Assembly (NCBI GenBank): GCA_947856675.1
Contig: CANUCM010000104.1
Span: 1 to 8,321, forward strand
Source: an uncultured Clostridia bacterium
GTDB lineage: Bacteria > Bacillota > Clostridia > Oscillospirales > Butyricicoccaceae
Length of the DNA: 8,321 nt
Direction of reading: 5' to 3'
Of this stretch, positions 1 to 5,290 are shown one piece after another. Position 1 is the stretch's first letter. Each line of letters starts with the position of its first letter. Below the pieces are notes generated by a model. The model was not told the origin of the DNA. It made no database searches and worked only from the letters and a program-made list of their open reading frames with translations. The position numbers were made by a program, and so were the translations under genes.

Positions 1-52
1 CCCCGACCTGCTGATTACAAATCAGCTGCTCTACCGGCTGAGCTACACCAGC
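1..52 (-). tRNA. tRNA-Thr (anticodon UGU), 3' part cut by window edge
   Basis: Read on the minus strand, the acceptor 5' strand GCTGGTG starts at 52. It is followed by TA, a D-arm (GCTC...GAGC), and an anticodon stem GCTGA/TCAGC around the loop TTTGTAA. The anticodon TGT lies at 17-19 and decodes ACA (Thr). The variable loop AGGTC and the first GGGG of the T-stem are present; the rest of the T-arm and the acceptor 3' strand lie outside the window. The 5' side folds as a normal cloverleaf, and a promoter sits just upstream (73-101). It is not co-transcribed with the regulator gene by necessity, since it has its own promoter. Confidence 0.93.
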
Positions 53-72
53 ATACCTGCGGCGCGAAAATT

Positions 73-101
73 ATTATATCACCACGCGCAAAAAAAAGCA
101 A
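73..101 (-). promoter_or_regulatory. Promoter of the tRNA-Thr gene
   Basis: On the minus strand, -35 TTGCTT (96-101), a 17-nt spacer and a perfect -10 TATAAT (73-78). The predicted start is near 66, about 14 nt before the mature tRNA 5' end. A strong -10 with a close tRNA is typical of bacterial tRNA genes. Confidence 0.75.
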
Positions 102-123
102 GCACTAATTTTATTTTTTTTGC
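88..123 (-). terminator. A/U-rich hairpin, possible weak terminator of the regulator gene
   Basis: On the minus strand GCAAAAAAAA (114-123) can pair with TTTTTTTTGC (88-97) across a 16-nt loop. The regulator stop codon (111-113) lies at the start of the loop. The run of eight U is terminator-like, but the stem is almost all A-U, so it would be weak. It also overlaps the tRNA -35 and spacer, so read-through from the regulator into the tRNA is possible. Confidence 0.3.
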
Positions 124-800
124 TCCAGGCTTTCCAGTTTGGAAGCCACGCTGTGCAGAACGGAAAACAGCGACGGCGCCAGCATGGGGTAGGCTTTCTG
201 CACGGCGTCAATGGTCATGTCGGGCAGCGCAAGCGGCGCGTGTTTTCTGCTTTCCGCCGTGCCCAGCTCGCGCAGCCTGCGCTCGCACAGCTTCATTTCG
301 GCGTCGCACAGCTCGGAAAAATACGCCGCCGGAATGGAAAAGGTGGCATCGCTGCCCACGCCGCTCGCCATGTACACAAGGCGGTACATTTTATACAGCG
401 CCAGAAACAGGTACGACGTCACGTCCTGCGTCAGCTGGCGGCTGTCGCTTTTGCTTATCATGTCCAGCAGCAGCGTGCTCGTGTTGACAATGAGCTTTTT
501 GCTCAAAAGCGCCATGGCGCTGCCGCGCAGCACGTTGCCCTTCTGCTCGGAAACATCGGGGACATCCTCAGCCGAGATGGCGTTGCCCTCGCGCGACATG
601 GTCCGGCCCAGGAGATAATCGCACGAAACGCCGTAATAATCGGCCGCGCGCACAACAAAAGACAGCCCCGGTTCACGGATGCCGTTTTCATAGTGCGACA
701 AAAGCGCCTGCGAAACCCCAAGCTCGCCGGCCGCCTGCCTCTGGCTGATCTTTTTTTCCTGCCGCAAGAGCGACAGCGTTCTCGGAAAATCTTTGACCAT
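111..800 (-). CDS. XRE-family helix-turn-helix transcriptional regulator
   Basis: A 229-residue cytosolic DNA-binding protein. The N-terminal HTH_3 domain spans residues ~8-66: the helix-turn-helix is at 18-38 (ISQRQAAGELGVSQALLSHY), followed by ENGIREPGLSFVVRAADYYGVSCDYLLG, the usual XRE ending. Residues ~90-229 are a mostly helical C-terminal region I cannot assign to a known domain; it may sense a ligand or mediate dimerisation. The ATG at 798-800 is preceded by AGGGGG (805-810), 4 nt upstream. The gene is divergent from the polysaccharide deacetylase (gap 801-979) and has two overlapping promoters in that gap. By the usual pattern of divergent regulators it may control itself and the deacetylase; this is inference. 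No partner toxin, phage gene or mobile-element gene is adjacent, so it is not an obvious prophage repressor. Confidence 0.88.
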   Translation of the reverse strand: MVKDFPRTLSLLRQEKKISQRQAAGELGVSQALLSHYENGIREPGLSFVVRAADYYGVSCDYLLGRTMSREGNAISAEDVPDVSEQKGNVLRGSAMALLSKKLIVNTSTLLLDMISKSDSRQLTQDVTSYLFLALYKMYRLVYMASGVGSDATFSIPAAYFSELCDAEMKLCERRLRELGTAESRKHAPLALPDMTIDAVQKAYPMLAPSLFSVLHSVASKLESLEQKK

Positions 801-841
801 AGTACCCCCTGTGCCCGAAAAAGCTCTTAGGCGTGCTTTTA

Positions 842-870
842 ATTATAACTTCTTTATTACCGATTGTAAA
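842..870 (-). promoter_or_regulatory. Promoter P2 of the XRE regulator, overlapping P1
   Basis: On the minus strand, -35 TTTACA (865-870), 17-nt spacer, perfect -10 TATAAT (842-847). Its -35 lies inside the spacer of P1, so polymerase cannot occupy both at once. Predicted start near 835. Confidence 0.65.
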
Positions 871-882
871 GTATTTTGTCAA
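854..882 (-). promoter_or_regulatory. Promoter P1 of the XRE regulator
   Basis: On the minus strand, consensus -35 TTGACA (877-882), 17-nt spacer, -10 TAATAA (854-859). Predicted start near 847, leaving a ~47-nt leader before the ATG. It overlaps a second promoter shifted 12 bp downstream. Confidence 0.65.
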
Positions 883-979
883 AAAACTGTATGTAATGTT
901 TTTTCCTGCCGAACGCGCCTTTTTTTCTGCCCGCCGGCATATACATGCTTCATCATCTGTCTGCCCGGAGGTCTTGCGC

Positions 980-1852
980 ATGCGCGTCTTTGTCATCCGG
1001 CGCCGCTCCCTGCGGCGCGCCTTTTTGCTGTCCGTGCTGCTCTTTCTTGCGCTGCTGTACCCCGCGCCCGCCCCCGCCGTACCGGCTTCCGCCCCGGCAT
1101 CGGGCGTCGCCCTGCCCGCCGTCATGTACCACAGCCTGCTGCGCGACAGCGCCCGCGCCGGCGACTACGTCCTTTCGCCCCAGACGCTTGAGGAAGACAT
1201 CCTCTTTCTCAAAGAACGCGGCTATGTGCCCGTCACCGTCAGCCAGGCCGCAAGCTATGTGCTCTACGGCACCCCGCTTCCCGAAAAACCCATTCTCCTC
1301 ACGCTCGACGACGGGTTCCTCAACAACCTCACCTACCTGCCCGACATCCTGCAGCGCACCGACGCCTGCGTCACCGTGGCCGTCGTCGGGCAGTACACCG
1401 AGCAGTATACCCTAAACCCCGACCCCAACCCCAATTACGCCTACCTGACCTGGGAGGACGTGCGCGCGCTGTATGACACCGGCCGGGTGGAAATCGCCTG
1501 CCACTCGTGGGCCTTTCACAACCTTTCGCCCCGCCGCGGCGCCTCACAGCTTCAGGGCGAAAGCGACGAGCAATACCGCCAGGCCCTGCTGAGCGACACA
1601 AGCCGCCTGCAAAATACCCTGCTCGAACGCTGCGGCCTGACGTGCAGCGTATACGCCTACCCCTTCGGACTGTCCTCCCCCGGCTCCGACGGCATCCTGC
1701 GCCAGGCCGGCTTTACCGCCACGCTGTCGTGCACGCAGCGCGTCAGCACCATCACCCCCGGAGATCCCGGCTGCCTCTTTTCCCTCGGCCGCTTCAACCG
1801 CCCCGCCGGCCTGTCTTCCAGGGATTTTTTTGCACGCATGGGCATCTCATAG
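980..1852 (+). CDS. Secreted polysaccharide deacetylase (NodB domain, CE4-like)
   Basis: A 290-residue exported metal-dependent deacetylase of carbohydrate esterase family 4. The family removes acetyl groups from peptidoglycan GlcNAc, chitin oligomers or other envelope glycans; the substrate here is unknown. The N-terminus is a signal peptide: basic MRVFVIRRRSLRRA, hydrophobic core 14-27, then a Pro/Ala-rich stretch to ~41 with possible A-x-A cleavage. The NodB domain starts at PAVMYHSLL (46-54). Motif 1 is TLDDGF (108-113; metal/base Asp110-Asp111), motif 2 is HSWAFH (His175, His180, the H-S-x-x-x-H spacing), and motif 3 is YPFG (227-230). The frame is open from a GTG at 833, but the ATG at 980 is chosen: it has GGAGGT (967-972) 7 nt upstream and starts a proper signal peptide, while the longer form would read through promoter DNA. 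I see no clear + strand promoter; TATACAT at 940-946 could be a -10 but lacks a good -35. Confidence 0.9.
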   Translation: MRVFVIRRRSLRRAFLLSVLLFLALLYPAPAPAVPASAPASGVALPAVMYHSLLRDSARAGDYVLSPQTLEEDILFLKERGYVPVTVSQAASYVLYGTPLPEKPILLTLDDGFLNNLTYLPDILQRTDACVTVAVVGQYTEQYTLNPDPNPNYAYLTWEDVRALYDTGRVEIACHSWAFHNLSPRRGASQLQGESDEQYRQALLSDTSRLQNTLLERCGLTCSVYAYPFGLSSPGSDGILRQAGFTATLSCTQRVSTITPGDPGCLFSLGRFNRPAGLSSRDFFARMGIS

Positions 1853-1883
1853 CACTCTTTTTGCAAATGATATCCGTTTTCCC

Positions 1884-1912
1884 TTTACATTTTTTCGTTT
1901 TTATGATATATT
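1884..1912 (+). promoter_or_regulatory. Candidate + strand promoter in the convergent gap
   Basis: -35 TTTACA (1884-1889), exactly 17-nt spacer, -10 TATATT (1907-1912), with predicted start near 1919. There is no + strand protein gene downstream before the terminator at 1996-2025. AT-rich DNA produces such matches by chance, so confidence is limited. Confidence 0.4.
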
Positions 1913-1918
1913 AAATAA

Positions 1919-2027
1919 AAATCATGATTATGATTTTTCCCTTTGCGTTACTCTCTTCACATACACACCTCCCTTTCTGCGGTCATTCCACAGACAAAAA
2001 GGCGCAGCAGATGCTGCGCCTTTTTGT
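1919..2027 (+). ncRNA. Candidate small RNA between deacetylase and rubredoxin genes
   Basis: A transcript started by the promoter at 1884-1912 would end at the intrinsic terminator 1996-2025 and be about 107 nt long. Near its 5' end is a perfect 9-bp hairpin (arms AAAAATCAT 1917-1925 and ATGATTTTT 1930-1938, loop GATT; the first one or two bases may lie before the start). The middle is single-stranded and pyrimidine-rich and includes ACACCTCCCTTT (about 1964-1975), which is complementary to Shine-Dalgarno sequences. The 3' end is a strong GC hairpin plus U-run. I do not recognise a known RNA family. The alternative is that this is only the 3' untranslated region of the deacetylase mRNA. Confidence 0.3.
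1996..2025. terminator. Bidirectional intrinsic terminator
   Basis: Two perfectly complementary 14-nt arms, AAAAAGGCGCAGCA (1996-2009) and TGCTGCGCCTTTTT (2012-2025), giving a GC-rich stem with A-run on one side and U-run on the other. It can stop rubredoxin transcription coming from the right and deacetylase (or sRNA) transcription coming from the left, as expected between convergent genes. Confidence 0.9.
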
Positions 2028-2042
2028 TGGCTTTTTTCTCTT

Positions 2043-2198
2043 TTATGCCTCGGTAAACGCGTCCTTGCTCAGGCCGCACACCGGGCAGACAAAATCCGCG
2101 GGCACATCCTCCCAGCGGGTGCCCGGCGCAATGCCGTGCTCCGGATCGCCGGCCGCTTCATCATACACATAACCGCAGGGGCATTCATACTTTTTCAT
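2043..2198 (-). CDS. Rubredoxin
   Basis: A 51-residue small iron-sulfur-free iron protein (single Fe held by four Cys) that carries single electrons in the cytosol, often to oxygen- or peroxide-detoxifying enzymes in anaerobes. The reading is MKKYECPCGYVYDEAAGDPE, then HGIAPGTRWEDVPADFVCPVCG and a tail ending FTEA. Length and the features YVYD, GDPEHGI, PGT, W29, DVPADFVCPVCG are classic for the family. The second knuckle is normal (C-P-V-C-G). The first knuckle reads C6-P7-C8-G9, one residue shorter than the usual C-x-x-C-G. The start has a strong AAGGAGG (2206-2212) 7 nt upstream. It is monocistronic, with its own promoter (2260-2287) and a terminator (1996-2025). No partner reductase or rubrerythrin gene is adjacent. 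Confidence 0.93.
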   Translation of the reverse strand: MKKYECPCGYVYDEAAGDPEHGIAPGTRWEDVPADFVCPVCGLSKDAFTEA

Positions 2199-2259
2199 AT
2201 TCTTTCCTCCTTGATGTTCTATCAGTGTGTGCTGTCTTTTTCATTTTATCCGCACTTAT

Positions 2260-2287
2260 TGTATACTTAAATAGTGTATTTTGTCAA
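2260..2287 (-). promoter_or_regulatory. Rubredoxin promoter
   Basis: On the minus strand, consensus -35 TTGACA (2282-2287), 16-nt spacer, -10 TATACA (2260-2265). It lies between the proS terminator and the rubredoxin start and predicts a leader of about 55 nt. The spacer begins AAATAC, as in the XRE regulator P1 promoter. Confidence 0.75.
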
Positions 2288-2300
2288 GGGGGCGGCGGAG

Positions 2301-2329
2301 AAAAAAAGCGCCGTACTGAAGTACGGCGC
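2301..2329 (-). terminator. Intrinsic terminator of proS
   Basis: On the minus strand a perfect 9-bp stem GCGCCGTAC / GTACGGCGC (2321-2329 with 2308-2316), 4-nt loop TTCA, then seven U (2301-2307). It begins 6 nt after the proS stop codon. Confidence 0.93.
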
Positions 2330-2334
2330 ATTTT

Positions 2335-3774
2335 TTAATATGCGATGCCGAAAATGACCATTTTTGTGGCGGGACGGCCGCACACCGGGCACACTTCGCC
2401 CACTTTTTCCTGCTCGAAGGGGATGCAGCGCGAAGGCATGCCGGTCAGCTCCTTGATGGCTTCCTCGCACTTTTCGTCGCCGCACCACATGGCTTTGACG
2501 AAGCGGGGGCGGCCTTCAAGCGCCGCTTTCATCTCGTCGATGGTGCGGGCGCTGACGATGTTGCTTTCGAGGTTGTCCTTTGCTTTGCGGTAAATGGCCG
2601 CGGCGAAGTCGGCGAGCAGGTCCTGCACCGCCTGCACAAGGCCGGACAGCGGCACGACGGCCTTTTCGCGCGTGTCGCGGCGCACAAGCACGCACACGCC
2701 CTGCTCGATGTCACGCGGGCCCAGCTCAATGCGCACGGGCACGCCGCGCATTTCGTACTCGGAGAACTTCCAGCCCGGGCTCTGCTCGCTGTCGTCCAGC
2801 TTGACGCGCAGCCCGGCCTGCTGCAGCTGCTGCGCCACCTGCTGCGCTTTTTCCAAAACGCCCGGCTTGTGCTGCGCCACGGGGATGACAACCGCCTGAA
2901 TGGGCGCGACGGCCGGCGGGAGCACAAGGCCCTCGTTGTCGCCGTGGGTCATGATGATGCCGCCGATAAGGCGGGTGGAAATGCCCCAGGAGGTCTGGTG
3001 CACATAGGCCAGGTTGTTCTGCTTGTCGGCAAACTGAATGCCGAAGGCCTTGGCAAAGCCCTGGCCGAAATAGTGGCTCGTGCCGCTCTGCAGCGCCTTG
3101 CCGTCGTGCATCATGGCCTCGATGGTGTAGGTTTCTTCTGCGCCGGCGAACTTTTCGCGGTCGGTCTTGCGGCCCTTGATGACCGGGATGCACAGGTATT
3201 TTTCACACAGCTCGGCATAGCAGTCGAGGATGTCGAGCGTTTCGCGCCGCGCCTCTTCCTCGGTGGCGTGGATGGTGTGGCCTTCCTGCCACAAAAACTC
3301 GCGCGAGCGCAAAAAGGGCCGGGTGGTTTTTTCCCAGCGCACCACGCTGCACCACTGGTTGTACAGCTTGGGCAGGTCGCGCCACGAGTGCACAATGTGC
3401 GCATAGTGCTCGCAAAACAGCGTTTCCGACGTCGGGCGGACGCACAGCCGCTCCTCGAGCTTCTCGCTGCCGCCGTAAGTCACCCACGCCACCTCGGGCG
3501 CAAAGCCCTCGACGTGGTCTTTTTCCCTCTGCAAAAGCGATTCGGGAATAAACAGCGGCATGGCTACGTTTTCATGGCCGCGGGCCTTGATCATGCCGTC
3601 GAAAATCTTCTGGATGTTTTCCCAGATGGCGTAGGCGTACGGCCGGATGACCACGCAGCCGCGCACGCTGGAATAGTCTATCATCTCGGCTTTTTTGACA
3701 ATGTCGGTATACCACTGCGCAAAATCCTGATCCATCGGGGTAATTGCGTTGACGAGCTTTTTGTTGTCCGCCAT
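2335..3774 (-). CDS. proS: Proline--tRNA ligase, eukaryote/archaeal-type (ProS type 3)
   Basis: A 479-residue class II aminoacyl-tRNA synthetase that charges tRNA-Pro with proline in the cytosol. The catalytic domain holds TSETLF (115-120), motif 2 RWEKTTRPFLRSREFLWQEG (146-165), the proline-binding HTIH stretch that follows, and motif 3 GGIIMTHGDNEGLVLPP (271-287). The anticodon-binding domain begins around 290 (PIQAVVIPVAQ). The C-terminal extension (~400-479) is a zinc-binding module with Cys431, Cys436, Cys462 and Cys465 as likely ligands, and it ends in the conserved tyrosine (FGIAY). The ~180-residue INS editing domain of the bacterial-type enzyme is absent, as is normal for this type. 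ATG at 3772-3774 has GAAGGA (3785-3790) upstream. secG lies upstream but is separated by a terminator. The proS promoter is uncertain (see 3792-3823). Confidence 0.96.
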   Translation of the reverse strand: MADNKKLVNAITPMDQDFAQWYTDIVKKAEMIDYSSVRGCVVIRPYAYAIWENIQKIFDGMIKARGHENVAMPLFIPESLLQREKDHVEGFAPEVAWVTYGGSEKLEERLCVRPTSETLFCEHYAHIVHSWRDLPKLYNQWCSVVRWEKTTRPFLRSREFLWQEGHTIHATEEEARRETLDILDCYAELCEKYLCIPVIKGRKTDREKFAGAEETYTIEAMMHDGKALQSGTSHYFGQGFAKAFGIQFADKQNNLAYVHQTSWGISTRLIGGIIMTHGDNEGLVLPPAVAPIQAVVIPVAQHKPGVLEKAQQVAQQLQQAGLRVKLDDSEQSPGWKFSEYEMRGVPVRIELGPRDIEQGVCVLVRRDTREKAVVPLSGLVQAVQDLLADFAAAIYRKAKDNLESNIVSARTIDEMKAALEGRPRFVKAMWCGDEKCEEAIKELTGMPSRCIPFEQEKVGEVCPVCGRPATKMVIFGIAY

Positions 3775-3791
3775 GGGGCACCCATCCTTCT

Positions 3792-3823
3792 TTTATAATT
3801 CTGCGGCGCGCGCCGCAGGGCAA
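3792..3823 (-). promoter_or_regulatory. Uncertain proS promoter with an 18-bp palindrome as spacer
   Basis: Only about 55 nt separate the secG terminator from the proS ATG. The best promoter-like pair there is TTGCCC (3818-3823) and TATAAA (3792-3797), with a 20-nt spacer almost filled by a perfect 18-bp palindrome. The long spacer resembles MerR-type activated promoters, but it could be coincidence and would leave a leader of only ~11 nt. Confidence 0.25.
3801..3818. repeat. Perfect 18-bp palindrome CTGCGGCGC/GCGCCGCAG
   Basis: The two 9-nt halves are exact reverse complements with no loop. It lies between the secG terminator and the proS start. No U-run follows on either strand, so it is not a terminator. 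It contains the 11-mer GCGCGCGCCGC (3806-3816), which recurs at 8001-8011 between the divergent puuD and cotransporter promoters. Confidence 0.8.
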
Positions 3824-3830
3824 AACACAG

Positions 3831-3856
3831 AAAAAGACATGCCGAAGCATGTCTTT
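3831..3856 (-). terminator. Intrinsic terminator of secG
   Basis: On the minus strand a perfect 10-bp stem AAAGACATGC / GCATGTCTTT (3847-3856 with 3833-3842) closes a C(UUCG)G tetraloop and continues into a U-rich tail (TTTTTCTG). It begins 14 nt after the secG stop codon. Confidence 0.85.
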
Positions 3857-3870
3857 GAGGTTCGGTTTCC

Positions 3871-4101
3871 TTAAAAGAGCATCGCCAGCACGAACGTGAG
3901 GACGATAAAGACAACCGCACACACTCCGGTCAGCTTTTCCAGCTTGGCGTCGAGCGAACGCGCCTTGTTTTTGCCGAAGAAGGTGTCCGCAAAGCCGTCA
4001 ATCGACCCGGACAGGCCGGCCGACTTGCCCGACTGCAAAAGCACGGTGGCAATGAGCACCAGCGATATGATAACCTGAACGATAGTAAGCGCGGTTTCCA
4101 T
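3871..4101 (-). CDS. secG: Preprotein translocase subunit SecG
   Basis: A 76-residue inner-membrane protein of the SecYEG channel that assists SecA-driven export. It has two hydrophobic segments, ~4-22 (ALTIVQVIISLVLIATVLL) and ~57-75 (LTGVCAVVFIVLTFVLAML). The cytosolic loop between them has the SecG signature: LLQSGKSAGLSGSI (21-34) and ADTFFGKNKARSLDAKLEKL. Length and topology are normal for the family. ATG at 4099-4101 is preceded by GGGGG (4110-4114) 8 nt upstream. It has its own promoter (4218-4246) with a ~110-nt leader and its own terminator, so it is probably monocistronic. In many Firmicutes secG precedes rnr and smpB; here proS follows instead. Confidence 0.95.
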   Translation of the reverse strand: METALTIVQVIISLVLIATVLLQSGKSAGLSGSIDGFADTFFGKNKARSLDAKLEKLTGVCAVVFIVLTFVLAMLF

Positions 4102-4217
4102 AAATCAAACCCCCAAATATTGTCCGCACAGGCGGAAACACGCCGAAGACGGCCTGTCAGCTGAAAATAATTGTGCCGCAGCGCGGAACCTGCCCGCATG
4201 CGGATACAGCATCACAT

Positions 4218-4246
4218 AGTATAGCATACGCCGCGGGCAGATGCAA
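4218..4246 (-). promoter_or_regulatory. secG promoter
   Basis: On the minus strand, -35 TTGCAT (4241-4246), 17-nt spacer, -10 TATACT (4218-4223). The predicted start near 4211 gives a leader of about 110 nt before secG. The leader holds only short hairpins (TCCGC-CTGT-GCGGA, GCCG-TCTT-CGGC); I see no known riboswitch in it. Confidence 0.65.
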
Positions 4247-4283
4247 GATTTTTTTGCGCAAAACGGGTAATTTTTTTCTTTTT

Positions 4284-4316
4284 CCCGCCCCTTCCGGCTT
4301 TTCCGGAAGGGGCGGG
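4284..4316. other. Strong 14-bp hairpin after the transketolase operon, U-run missing on the expected strand
   Basis: Arms CCCGCCCCTTCCGG (4284-4297) and CCGGAAGGGGCGGG (4303-4316) are exact complements around a 5-nt loop. It lies 6 nt past the operon stop codon, where a terminator is expected. On the transcribed (minus) strand it is followed by an A-rich run, not U. It may act as a 3'-end stabiliser or a Rho-associated end. On the + strand it is followed by GGATTTTTAC, but no + strand gene leads into it. Confidence 0.6.
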
Positions 4317-4322
4317 GGATTT

Positions 4323-5288
4323 TTACTTTCTTGCGATGGCCTTTTTGGCCGCGCGTTCGATGGCCGCGGCCGTCAAATCAAACCGCTCGCGCAGGTAAGC
4401 CTCGGTGCCCACCTCGCCGAAAGTGTCGTAAATGCCGACCATTTCGACCGGCACGGGCGCGCCGGCGCTCAGGGCCGACGCCACGGCCGAGCCCAGGCCG
4501 CCCACGACGTTGTGGTTTTCCGCCGTGACGACGCAGCCGCACTTGCCGGCGTACTCGCAAAGGGTCTGCGCATCCATCGGCTTCCAGGTAAAGGCGTTGA
4601 GCACGGCGGCCGAAATGCCCTGCGCGCGCAGGGAATCGGCGGCCTTGAGCGCTTCGCCCACCATGATGCCCGACGCAACCAGGCACACGTCGGTGCCCTC
4701 GCGCAGCCGCGCGATTTTGCCCAGCTCGAAGTCCGAGCCCTTTTCAAACACACCGACGGCCAGCTTGCGCTGCATGCGGATATAAAATACGCCGTAGGCC
4801 GTCTGCAGCTCGCGGATCAGCCACTCAAGCTGCACGCTGTCGGTCGGCTCGACCAGCGTGATGCCCGGAATGGACATCAGCGTGCCCATATCCTCAAACG
4901 GCATATGCGTGCCGCCGTTGTAGGCCGCCGTCACGCCGGGGTCGGTGCCCAGAATGCGCACATTGAGCTTGGGGTAGCAGCAGGAAATGAAAATCTGGTC
5001 GACGCAGCGGCGCGAGGCAAAGGGGCCGAAGGAATGGGCAAACGGGATCATGCCCGCGGCCGAAAGCCCGGCGGCCGTGCCTATCATATTGTTTTCCTGG
5101 ATGCCGCAGTCGATGGCGCGGTCGGGGAACTCCTTGAAAAACGGCTTGACGCCCGACGAGCCGACAAGGTCGGCGTCGAGCACGCAGATGCGCTTGTCCT
5201 CACGCGCCAGCTCGCACAGCGTGGCGGCGTACACGGCGCGCATTTCAACGGCTTCTTTTTCAATCGTTTGTTTCACCGTGTAGCTCAT
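4323..5288 (-). CDS. Transketolase, C-terminal subunit (pyrimidine-binding and C-terminal domains)
   Basis: A 321-residue protein forming the second half of a split, thiamine-diphosphate-dependent transketolase. With the partner encoded just upstream it moves two-carbon ketol units between sugar phosphates in the non-oxidative pentose phosphate pathway (cytosol). The Pyr domain includes VLDADLVGSSG (36-46), DCGIQENNMIG (60-70) with the cofactor-activating Glu65, and the substrate-binding region NGGTHMPFEDMG (124-135). The C-terminal domain begins near 190-200 (DVCLVASGIMVGEAL) and includes TAENHNVVGGLGSAVA (255-270). ATG at 5286-5288 lies 2 nt after the partner's stop; its ribosome-binding site AGGGGG (5296-5301) is inside the partner's last codons, so translation is likely coupled. 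A fused enzyme would be ~620-670 residues; the two halves sum to 600. 1-deoxyxylulose-5-phosphate synthase is less likely given the split and the motifs. Confidence 0.94.
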   Translation of the reverse strand: MSYTVKQTIEKEAVEMRAVYAATLCELAREDKRICVLDADLVGSSGVKPFFKEFPDRAIDCGIQENNMIGTAAGLSAAGMIPFAHSFGPFASRRCVDQIFISCCYPKLNVRILGTDPGVTAAYNGGTHMPFEDMGTLMSIPGITLVEPTDSVQLEWLIRELQTAYGVFYIRMQRKLAVGVFEKGSDFELGKIARLREGTDVCLVASGIMVGEALKAADSLRAQGISAAVLNAFTWKPMDAQTLCEYAGKCGCVVTAENHNVVGGLGSAVASALSAGAPVPVEMVGIYDTFGEVGTEAYLRERFDLTAAAIERAAKKAIARK

Positions 5289-5290
5289 TC

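Noticed and set aside
1..800. tRNA next to an XRE regulator as the edge of an integrated phage or island
   Set aside because: No integrase, excisionase, phage genes or attachment-site repeat is visible; the flank is ordinary and the tRNA has its own promoter.
833..979. N-terminal extension of the deacetylase from a GTG at 833
   Set aside because: It would translate promoter DNA and place the signal peptide internally; the ATG at 980 has a good ribosome-binding site.
1924..2172. An 82-codon frame starting in the convergent gap on the + strand
   Set aside because: No ribosome-binding site before the ATG, and it runs through the terminator and antisense through rubredoxin. A short leader peptide is not excluded but unsupported.
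2869..3798. A 309-codon open frame on the + strand opposite proS
   Set aside because: It is the reverse-strand shadow of a clear proS; no signal for translation.
4190..4240. 8-bp inverted repeat CTGCCCGC/GCGGGCAG around the secG -10
   Set aside because: Eight-base matches at this distance are likely by chance in GC-rich DNA; unlike the 10-bp repeat at 7095-7142 it overlaps no functional site beyond the promoter.
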